Source: Bacteriovoracaceae bacterium (GTDB lineage: Bacteria > Bdellovibrionota > UBA1018). From it: a stretch of 6,502 bases of DNA. Under the pieces are notes generated by a model. It ran no database searches and was not told where the DNA came from. It worked only from the letters and a program-made list of their open reading frames with translations. Positions 1 through 5,503 of the stretch are shown here, one piece after another. A program made the translations under genes and the position numbers. The stretch's first letter is position 1, and the number at the start of each line of letters is the position of its first letter. The stretch is taken from NCBI GenBank assembly GCA_947500275.1, contig CANMSW010000135.1, positions 1 through 6,502 of the forward strand. The letters run 5' to 3'.

Positions 1-1
1 A

Positions 2-835
2 AATCTCCCGCATGTAATGCGAGACAATACGGATCGGAATCGGACTTCTCCCTTTGCTTTCACCGGCAACAAGTTTGAGTTCCGCGCAGTCGGCTCATCA
101 GCCTCACCAGCTTTCCCAATGACATTAGTCAACGCAGCAGTGACCGATGCCATGGTTGAGATTGTGGCTTCTCTGCATGCGAAACTGAGCGCCCACCCTG
201 GAGATCGGGATCAAGCCATTCTTGAGACGGTGCGTGAGGCGATTCGGGATACCCGGGCCATTCGCTTCGAAGGAAATGGATACTCTGAGGAGTGGGTTCG
301 TGAAGCGTCTAAACGCGCGCTCCCGAACTTAAGGAAAACCCCCGAAGCTTTGGCGCAATTGAAAGAGAAGACGACGGTAGAGGCGGTCACCGGACTGGGA
401 ATTCTGACGGAAGCTGAGTTGAGCTCTCGATATCATGTGCGGCTCGAACGCTACTTGAAGAATATGGCAATCGAGGTCGATACACTCCGCAATACAATCG
501 ACACACAGATCATCCCATGCTGCCTAGGGTATCACGGTCAATTGGCCGTTGCAGCCGCGGCTGCGAAATCAGTTGGGGTACTTGCTCCTCAGTCTGAGTT
601 GCTGGTTAGGCTTTCGGACCGAATTATTCGATTGCAAGAGACGCGCGCTTCGCTTGATCAGGCCTTCGTTCGTGCTGAGGCTGCGGCCACAGAGGAGGCG
701 AAAGCGGAGGCTTTTGCTCGTGAAGTATCGGTGCTCATGGCCGATCTTCGAACCCATGTTGATGAGCTCGAGGGGATGGTAGCGGACGAGCTATGGCCTC
801 TTCCGAAGTATCGCGAGATGCTCTTTTTGGCTTAG
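2..835 (+). CDS. glnN: Type III glutamine synthetase, C-terminal part (5' end outside window)
   Basis: Glutamine synthetase makes glutamine from glutamate, ammonia and ATP in the cytoplasm. The visible 277 residues are the C-terminal part of the GSIII class, whose members are usually about 700 residues. Residues 12-33 (about 35-100) carry the hallmark NRTSPFAFTGNKFEFR followed by AVGSS. Its K-F-E-F-R core holds the Glu (E26, codon 77-79) and Arg (R28) that match the active-site ExR of the GS catalytic barrel. After it comes the GSIII-specific helical C-terminal region, with the EEWVREA and LPNLRKTPEAL segments and the late IIPCCLGYHGQLA stretch. The frame is open to the left edge (N-L-P-H-V before the ATG at 17) and the conserved motif begins almost at once, so that ATG is internal and the gene is cut by the window. 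The glycosyltransferase gene follows after 24 bases on the same strand. GSIII identity is confident from motif recall; regulation cannot be seen because the promoter is outside. Confidence 0.93.
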   Translation, partial: NLPHVMRDNTDRNRTSPFAFTGNKFEFRAVGSSASPAFPMTLVNAAVTDAMVEIVASLHAKLSAHPGDRDQAILETVREAIRDTRAIRFEGNGYSEEWVREASKRALPNLRKTPEALAQLKEKTTVEAVTGLGILTEAELSSRYHVRLERYLKNMAIEVDTLRNTIDTQIIPCCLGYHGQLAVAAAAAKSVGVLAPQSELLVRLSDRIIRLQETRASLDQAFVRAEAAATEEAKAEAFAREVSVLMADLRTHVDELEGMVADELWPLPKYREMLFLA

Positions 836-846
836 ATTCTTGAGCC

Positions 847-854
847 AGAGGGAG
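847..854 (+). promoter_or_regulatory. Ribosome binding site for the GTG-started glycosyltransferase
   Basis: AGAGGGAG lies five bases before a GTG at 860 in the short gap after glnN. No ATG lies between them, and the residues read from the GTG (MRVALDLSSL) match the usual first beta strand of GT4 enzymes. The site therefore fixes the start at GTG. Confidence 0.7.
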
Positions 855-859
855 CGCGA

Positions 860-1936
860 GTGCGAGTTGCATTAGACCTCTCGAGTTTGCTGGGTTCAAG
901 GTTGTCCGGCGTCGGCGTCTACGTCGGACAACTTGCCCAAGCACTTTCGAAACGAAGTGATTTGGAGCTTGAAGGAGTTTGGCCGCTGAACCGTTTTTTG
1001 AAACGCAGTTGGATCAATCGGCATGCTCCAAATGTTCGTAGCGCACCTTGGATTCCGGCTTGGAGTCAGTCCCGTTTCGATCTCTTTCATGGTCCAGACT
1101 TCAAGTTGCCTCGCGAACGTGGCCTCAGAAGAGTCGTCACCATTCATGACTTAGCTTTTTTGCAGCCGGGTATGACGTCTCCGGATTTTGCTGAGAAAGC
1201 TCTCAAAAAAGTTGAGCACTCATTACTCGCAGCTGAGCCAGATGCGGTGATTGCAGTTTCTGAGTTTACTCGGCTTGAGATCTTGGAGCGTTTTCCCGAG
1301 CTCAATGGCCGTGTTTTTACCGTTCACCACGGGGCAGATCACTTCTCTCGGGCGTCGGAAGTGAAACGGTCGACTGTTTCTCTGGATCGGCCCTATTTCC
1401 TTTTCGTTGGCAATTTAGAAGCGAGAAAAAATGTCATTCGATTGGTTGAGGCTTTTTCGAGCTTCTGCGCGAAAAACTCGGATCATCGTTTAGTTTTAGT
1501 AGGCAAGCCGGGATATGGATATGAGTCGATAATCCAGGCGGTCTCCGATTCGGGGGTGAATTCCCGTATTGAGATTAGGGGATATGTCGACCACGAGGCG
1601 CTCGCAAGTCTCTATCTGGGAGCTACTGCGTTCGTCTATCCGTCCATCCACGAGGGATTTGGCTTTCCTATTCTCGAGGCAATGTCATTTGGTACTCCGG
1701 TTTTGACGTCGAAAGGATCTGCGACTGCCGAAGTATCTGGGGATGCTGCTGCATCCCTCGCTGATCCCTACTCGGTCGAAGAGATTGCTGATCGACTGAA
1801 AATCATCGCTGATGCAGGTGCCGAGCAGAGAGCGTCGTGGTCAGTTCACGGTCAGGCTCGTGCAAATCAATTCAAATGGGCCGAGTGTGGACGTCGAACG
1901 AGCCTGATCTATCGGTTTGCTATTTCGCGACCCTGA
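860..1936 (+). CDS. GT4-family (GT-B fold) glycosyltransferase
   Basis: The 358-residue protein has the length and layout of a family 4 retaining glycosyltransferase, which moves a sugar from a nucleotide-sugar donor to a lipid or glycan acceptor at the cytoplasmic face of the membrane. The N-terminal Rossmann domain opens with MRVALDLSSL and a Gly-rich GVGVYVGQL loop. It then has FHGPDF (H77), TIHDLAF (H96, D97), AVSEFTR (S134) and VHHGAD (H156-H157). The C-terminal donor domain starts near 175 with YFLFVGNLEARKN (R189, K190). It continues with LVLVGKPGYG and the E-x7-E motif HEGFGFPILEA (E265 and E273) typical of GT4. The overall look is that of mannosyltransferase-like members used in O-antigen, capsule or exopolysaccharide synthesis, but donor and acceptor cannot be told from sequence alone. 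No signal peptide or membrane segment is evident. It starts 24 bases after glnN, so cotranscription is possible. Its stop lies nine bases from the convergent small membrane-protein gene. Confidence 0.92.
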   Translation: MRVALDLSSLLGSRLSGVGVYVGQLAQALSKRSDLELEGVWPLNRFLKRSWINRHAPNVRSAPWIPAWSQSRFDLFHGPDFKLPRERGLRRVVTIHDLAFLQPGMTSPDFAEKALKKVEHSLLAAEPDAVIAVSEFTRLEILERFPELNGRVFTVHHGADHFSRASEVKRSTVSLDRPYFLFVGNLEARKNVIRLVEAFSSFCAKNSDHRLVLVGKPGYGYESIIQAVSDSGVNSRIEIRGYVDHEALASLYLGATAFVYPSIHEGFGFPILEAMSFGTPVLTSKGSATAEVSGDAAASLADPYSVEEIADRLKIIADAGAEQRASWSVHGQARANQFKWAECGRRTSLIYRFAISRP

Positions 1937-1945
1937 GTCGTTAGT

Positions 1946-2359
1946 CTATTCGTTATTCAGAGCTCTTGCTTGGTCACGGTTGTGACGTTCATTACTTTCT
2001 CGCAGATCTTGAAGCATCTCTTGGAGGCTTTTTTGGGCTGCTGCACCGTGCTTTTCCTGGTGCGGGTTAGAGGTCTTCGGTGCAGAGGTGGGTGCAGTTT
2101 GTGTCGATGTCTTCCCTGATCCTTCGCGGGATCCGTTCCACCCTTTGATGGTTTCTGCAGCATCCTGAGCGTGGTTGGGTAGGCTGTTGATGGCATCGAT
2201 GCCCGAGGAAACGTTCATGGGCTTGAGTGCCAGTCGTTCAAGGCCACCTTCAACGTGCCGAGAGAGGGTGCGATCGCCCACGGAAATGAGATTGCCTGCC
2301 ACCAACGCGAGCACCGCGATAAATCCGATATTGAAAAGAGTGCCTAAGATTTTAAACAT
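1946..2359 (-). CDS. Small single-pass membrane protein of unknown function
   Basis: I do not recognise a family. Read from the ATG at 2359 it is 137 residues. A short MFKILG start leads into one hydrophobic segment (about residues 5-25, LFNIGFIAVLALVAGNLI). An amphipathic stretch follows (about 27-45, SVGDRTLSRHVEGGLERLAL). Next is a Gly/Ser/Thr/Pro-rich, probably disordered linker (about 75-105), and finally a charged helix rich in Glu, Arg, Gln and Asn (about 107-137, AAQKSLQEMLQDLRESNERH) that could form a coiled coil. The frame also reads back to a GTG at 2434, but that version overlaps the response regulator end and buries the hydrophobic segment behind 25 polar residues. The ATG has a modest GAGAG four bases upstream (2364-2368), so I chose it. 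The gene lies 31 bases after the response regulator on the same strand and is probably the last gene of that transcript. A role as a membrane anchor or partner is only a guess. Confidence 0.72.
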   Translation of the reverse strand: MFKILGTLFNIGFIAVLALVAGNLISVGDRTLSRHVEGGLERLALKPMNVSSGIDAINSLPNHAQDAAETIKGWNGSREGSGKTSTQTAPTSAPKTSNPHQEKHGAAAQKSLQEMLQDLRESNERHNRDQARALNNE

Positions 2360-2390
2360 TTTGCTCTCGGTTTTTTGGGGCCTGATGCCT

Positions 2391-2810
2391 TCACCCGCGC
2401 GCGAGCTTTGCTTCTCGAGAAGGGGTTTGAGCACCTCTTCCTGATCCGTCGGCGAGGTTTCGCTCGACCGTCCTTATGACATCCATTGCTTTGAACGGTT
2501 TTGTGATGAAATCGCGAGCGCCAACATGGATCGCATCCATGACCAGATGCTCTTGTCCTAGACCGGAAACGATGATTACTTTTGCGTCCTTATCGATTTT
2601 TAGAAGCTGGCGGGTGGCTTCGATTCCGCTCATTTCGGCCATCACGATATCCATCGTGACAACGTCCGGCCGAGTTCGGACATAAATCTCAAGTGCCTGT
2701 GCTGCGCTTTCTGCTTCCCCAACGACTTGATACCTCGCTTCGCGGAAAATATCGGCGAGCGTCTTTCGAACATAAGCGACATCATCGACAATCAGAACGG
2801 TCTTATTCAT
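2391..2810 (-). CDS. Single-domain CheY-like response regulator
   Basis: The 139 residues are one receiver domain and a short tail, with no DNA-binding or enzymatic output domain. The phosphorylation pocket is complete. It has the acidic pair D9-D10 in VLIVDD, the phosphoacceptor D54 in VVTMDIVM, the switch hydroxyl S82 in IIVSGLG, and K104 in the ITKPF motif. The fold ends near residue 120. The tail, about 17 residues (GSGRGAQTPSREAKLARG region), is polar and basic. Such proteins take phosphate from a histidine kinase and act by protein contact, as in chemotaxis or phosphorelays. No kinase, CheA or motor gene is in view, so the partner is unknown. AAGGGG at 2817-2822, six bases before the ATG, supports the start. 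The gene sits 68 bases after the tandem CNNM genes and 31 bases before the small membrane protein, all on one strand. Confidence 0.94.
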   Translation of the reverse strand: MNKTVLIVDDVAYVRKTLADIFREARYQVVGEAESAAQALEIYVRTRPDVVTMDIVMAEMSGIEATRQLLKIDKDAKVIIVSGLGQEHLVMDAIHVGARDFITKPFKAMDVIRTVERNLADGSGRGAQTPSREAKLARG

Positions 2811-2816
2811 CGGGTA

Positions 2817-2822
2817 CCCCTT
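2817..2822 (-). promoter_or_regulatory. Ribosome binding site of the response regulator gene
   Basis: On the minus strand AAGGGG is followed by six bases and the ATG at 2810. It lies in the 68-base gap (2811-2878) after the CNNM gene. I see no stem-loop with a T tract in that gap, so read-through from the upstream gene looks possible. Confidence 0.6.
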
Positions 2823-2878
2823 CTACGTCAGAATAGCTGGGATCTGGGGGCTACGGAAAGGGGGCGATCTCTGCAAGT

Positions 2879-4201
2879 TTACTCTCGTTCGTGCTCTGGC
2901 TCAGATTCTCCGTCAATTTCTTGATCCTGCGGGCTCACAGAGAGAATGAGATCGATCCGAACGCTGTCGATGTGTCGCGGCGTCGCTTTCCGAATGGTAA
3001 ACTTGAACTGACCTTGAGAGGTGGAAAAATAGAGTTCGTCTCCCGCCTCGGGTATGCGTCCAAACTGCTGGAGGAGGAATCCCCCTAGGGTCTCATAATC
3101 CCCTTCCGGAAGCTGGATCGGAATCCCCTCCTGAACGAGCGACGTAGGAGTGCGGGCCGGTACGAGCCAGCTTCCTTCGCCGATGGACTGGACGGGGGCG
3201 CTCCGGGTGTCGTACTCGTCGTCAATCTCACCGACGATTTCTTCGATGATATCTTCAAGGGTCAGGATTCCAATAGCACCGCCATATTCGTCTACAACCA
3301 CTGCAAGTTCTGTGTCCTCGCGAGTCATGTCGCGGATCAGGTCTTCAAGGGACTGGCTTTCTGCTGCATAGTGAGCAGGGCCGACATACCCGCGAATGGG
3401 TTGGTTAATGTCGGCGACATGAAATAAATCAGCAATCTCCAGCACTCCAATAATATTATCAATTCGTTCAGCATACACGGGCATTCGTGAATGGCGATGC
3501 CTCTTGAATCGCTCTAGCGCTTCACGGATCGAAGCGCCTTGCTCAATAGCCTCGACTCGGACCAAGGGAATCAAGGTGTGCTTGGCTTCTGCGTCTCGAA
3601 AATCAAAGATTTTCTTAATCATCCTCCGCTCGCTCGTCTTGAGTTCGGTTTCCTTACGACTCCAGCTCAGGAGCGAACGCAGCTCTTCTCGGACGCCCCG
3701 CTTTTTTGTGCCGAGCAAATCTTCAATGGGTGCGACGATTCGCGATACTCGTGAAGTATATGCGCCGAGGAGTCGTGTCATGGGGTAGAGGAGATAAAAG
3801 GTTGCAAAGACAGGCCATGCTACCCAAGGGGCTATGCGTTGCGCTCTGCTTTGAAAAACCGTTTTCGGTATGAGTTCGCCAAAGATGACAATAAGTGGGG
3901 AAGTGATCGCGATACTCAGGAGTGCAGAGTGGTGCTGTGAATCTTGGAGAAGCCACAACTCTATCAGCGCAGATATTCCGATGATACAAAGACTATTCAT
4001 GAGAAGCGTCGTTGATAGAATTCGCTCAGGATGTTTGGCGAGTTCCAGTGCAAGGACGGCCCCTTTAGATCCCCGTTTGATTTCAGTTTGAAGTAGAAGT
4101 TTGTCGGCGGAAATAAGCGCGATTTCGCTGCCCGAGAAAAAACCTTCGATGAGCAAGAGCGGGGGAATCAGCAAAAAGAGAGTTTCGACTGAGAGGTTCA
4201 T
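2879..4201 (-). CDS. CNNM/CorC (HlyC-type) membrane protein: DUF21, CBS pair and CorC_HlyC domain
   Basis: This 440-residue protein has the full three-part layout of the family once called hemolysin C and now linked to Mg2+ and other divalent-cation transport in the inner membrane. The CNNM/DUF21 membrane region is residues 1-155. It has segments at about 8-30 (LIEGFFSGSEIALIS), 62-86, 93-117 (ending in FGELIPKTVF, with the family's Glu and Pro-Lys) and 123-148. A helical linker follows, then two CBS motifs at about 205-265 (SRMPVYAERIDNIIGVLEI) and 272-332 (VVVDEYGGAIGILTLEDIIEEIVGEI), a regulatory module that often binds nucleotides. A CorC_HlyC domain fills about 340-420 (GDYETLGGFLLQQFGRIP). 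The last 20 residues are acidic. The start is fixed by GGAGG nine bases upstream and by the hydrophobic N-terminus. The gene overlaps the preceding paralog by four bases (ATGA). The exact ion and direction of transport cannot be read from sequence. Confidence 0.92.
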   Translation of the reverse strand: MNLSVETLFLLIPPLLLIEGFFSGSEIALISADKLLLQTEIKRGSKGAVLALELAKHPERILSTTLLMNSLCIIGISALIELWLLQDSQHHSALLSIAITSPLIVIFGELIPKTVFQSRAQRIAPWVAWPVFATFYLLYPMTRLLGAYTSRVSRIVAPIEDLLGTKKRGVREELRSLLSWSRKETELKTSERRMIKKIFDFRDAEAKHTLIPLVRVEAIEQGASIREALERFKRHRHSRMPVYAERIDNIIGVLEIADLFHVADINQPIRGYVGPAHYAAESQSLEDLIRDMTREDTELAVVVDEYGGAIGILTLEDIIEEIVGEIDDEYDTRSAPVQSIGEGSWLVPARTPTSLVQEGIPIQLPEGDYETLGGFLLQQFGRIPEAGDELYFSTSQGQFKFTIRKATPRHIDSVRIDLILSVSPQDQEIDGESEPEHERE

Positions 4202-5379
4202 TTTGTGCGACCTCCGGTAGGTCCCTGGGGTGCTGGAGTCACGGGACGCTTGGGCGCTTCGTCTTCATCGTCGCTCTCTAAAAACTCCTCGAAAAGTGCT
4301 TCAAGCACGTCTGTCATGGTCACAATTCCCGTGGCTGTTCCGTCTTGGTTCTCGACCACGGCCATATGAGTCTGGGATTGCTTGAATCGGCGGAATAAAT
4401 TTCCAAGCTTAATTTGAGGAGAAATGACGAATGGCTTTCTCATCATAGCCTGAACGGATTCTTTCTCGAGCGAGGAGTCGAGACGGGCAATCAGGAGATC
4501 TTTCGAGTAAAGAACGCCCAGTACTTTCGAAGGGCTTCCATGTTTGTAGACTGGAAGACGAGAAAATGGGGTCCCATGCTTCATGAGGGCAAGGGCCTCA
4601 GTGACTGTCGTGTTAGAGGAGATGCTCTTGATTTGTGAGAGGGGAGTGACGATATCTTCAACTCGCCGGTCATCAAGTTCGAAGACTTTTCGAATGAGTT
4701 CGAGTTCCTCAGTTTGAATTGCGCCTTCCGCATGCCCCTGTTCGACCATCGAAAGGAAATCTTCTTCCCGAAGTCTGTGCTGAGATTGGGTTTCGCCTCC
4801 AGGCTTTCCTGGCGTAGATTTTTCCCTCGATCCGAGTGCCCAATAAACAATTCTCAGGATTCTCGATAGAGCGATCCGTGCTGGGAACATGATCCGATGG
4901 AGGATTGTGAGGGGTTTAGCCGCTATGAGTGCGATGATGAGGTTGGCTCGGGCCGCTATGACTTTAGGGGTAGCCTCGCAAACGAGAAGAAGGACGGGCG
5001 TCGTTATGAGCGTGCCAATGATCAATTGGAAGAGCCATTCTGGGAGAGCCAGTAGGTAATTTCTTTTGATGTGAGCGAGAAGGGTGAAAAATGAAGAGGT
5101 GCTCTCCCCCGATTTGGCTGCGTTCCAAGCGTCGTTCACAGCTTCCGTAATCAGGGTTGAGAGGGAGATATTCACGAGTTCGTTCGTGACTAAGAGAGTG
5201 GTGAGAAGTCCGCCGGGTTGGGACAGGAGTCGGCGAATCAGTCGCCAAGTACCCTTGAATCGCTCCCGGAGAGAGCGGAGTTGAAACCGCGAAAGGCTGA
5301 AGATTGCGACTTCTGAGGCTGAGAGAAATGCCGAAGTAAGGGTGAGTGCGGCACAGATGAGAGTTTCGAGGGTGTTCAT
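4198..5379 (-). CDS. CNNM (DUF21)-CBS membrane protein lacking the CorC_HlyC domain
   Basis: This second member of the same family has 393 residues from the ATG at 5379. The membrane region covers about 1-185. Its first segment has FLSASEVAIFSLSRF where the downstream paralog has FFSGSEIALIS; further segments lie at about 57-80, 110-135 and 140-182. The Glu and Pro-Lys of the family motif survive in CEATPKV (135-140). Two CBS motifs follow at about 240-300 (SRLPVYKHGSPSKVLGVLY) and 308-368 (GIVTMTDVLEALFEEFL). After them there is only a short acidic then Pro/Gly-rich tail (DDEDEAPKRP), with no CorC_HlyC domain. The second CBS has ENQDGTA where the paralog has DEYGGA. The frame reads back to a TTG at 5442, but that start lies inside the probable lon terminator arm and adds 21 polar residues before the first membrane segment, so the ATG is preferred. 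No clear ribosome binding site precedes the ATG. Its stop overlaps the next start. Confidence 0.88.
   Translation of the reverse strand: MNTLETLICAALTLTSAFLSASEVAIFSLSRFQLRSLRERFKGTWRLIRRLLSQPGGLLTTLLVTNELVNISLSTLITEAVNDAWNAAKSGESTSSFFTLLAHIKRNYLLALPEWLFQLIIGTLITTPVLLLVCEATPKVIAARANLIIALIAAKPLTILHRIMFPARIALSRILRIVYWALGSREKSTPGKPGGETQSQHRLREEDFLSMVEQGHAEGAIQTEELELIRKVFELDDRRVEDIVTPLSQIKSISSNTTVTEALALMKHGTPFSRLPVYKHGSPSKVLGVLYSKDLLIARLDSSLEKESVQAMMRKPFVISPQIKLGNLFRRFKQSQTHMAVVENQDGTATGIVTMTDVLEALFEEFLESDDEDEAPKRPVTPAPQGPTGGRTK
4211..4215 (-). promoter_or_regulatory. Strong ribosome binding site inside the upstream CNNM gene
   Basis: GGAGG on the minus strand stands nine bases before the ATG at 4201, within the last codons of the upstream CNNM paralog. 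With the ATGA stop/start overlap it points to translational coupling, and to independent loading of ribosomes at the second gene. Confidence 0.75.
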
Positions 5380-5409
5380 GGTAGTTGAGCGAGTTAAAAT
5401 TGAAGCGTG

Positions 5410-5422
5410 AGGAGTATCTCCT
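5410..5422 (-). promoter_or_regulatory. Short perfect dyad in the CNNM leader, possible promoter region or operator
   Basis: AGGAG-TAT-CTCCT is a 5+3+5 inverted repeat located 31-43 bases before the ATG of the first CNNM gene. Read on the minus strand it contains GATACT (5413-5418), a four-of-six match to a -10 box. A poor -35 match, TTGCTT (5437-5442), lies 18 bases upstream and overlaps the lon hairpin arm. The dyad is clear in the sequence, but promoter or operator function is a guess and the -35 match is weak. Confidence 0.22.
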
Positions 5423-5439
5423 ACTTGCTGCTGAATAAG

Positions 5440-5482
5440 CAAGTCGGCCCACCCAAGCTGTAAGCTTAAGCGGGCCGACTTG
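5440..5482 (-). terminator. Perfect 11-bp inverted repeat after lon, probable terminator
   Basis: The arms CAAGTCGGCCC (5440-5450) and GGGCCGACTTG (5472-5482) are exact reverse complements around a 21-base loop. The loop holds a second small stem, AAGCT-GTA-AGCTT (5455-5467). The structure begins 21 bases after the lon stop codon, where a terminator is expected. On the minus strand it is followed by CTTATTCAGC, not a run of T; on the plus strand the following bases are ATTTCTTA. It may therefore be a weak or Rho-assisted terminator, or an mRNA-stabilising hairpin that lets some transcription continue into the CNNM genes. Confidence 0.55.
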
Positions 5483-5503
5483 ATTTCTTACTGCCAGTCC
5501 CGA

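Noticed and set aside
12..19. TAATG at 15-19, resembling a stop/start overlap of an upstream gene with an ATG start at 17
   Set aside because: The frame of the ATG is open to the window edge and the glutamine synthetase hallmark begins within a few codons, so the ATG is internal and the TAA in the other frame is chance.
735..944. A 69-codon minus-strand frame with an Arg-rich run across the glnN/glycosyltransferase junction
   Set aside because: It overlaps two confident genes on the other strand and shows no start signal or recognisable feature.
2360..2434. GTG at 2434 as the start of the small membrane protein
   Set aside because: It overlaps the end of the response regulator and adds 25 polar residues before the membrane segment; the ATG at 2359 with GAGAG upstream fits better.
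2841..2870. GGGGGC repeated twice between two GATC sites in the gap after the second CNNM gene
   Set aside because: The G runs are direct, not inverted, repeats and only the four-base GATC pieces pair, so there is no stable hairpin or clear motif.
5380..5442. TTG at 5442 as the start of the first CNNM protein
   Set aside because: It lies within an arm of the post-lon hairpin, has no ribosome binding site and gives a polar leader before the first membrane segment.
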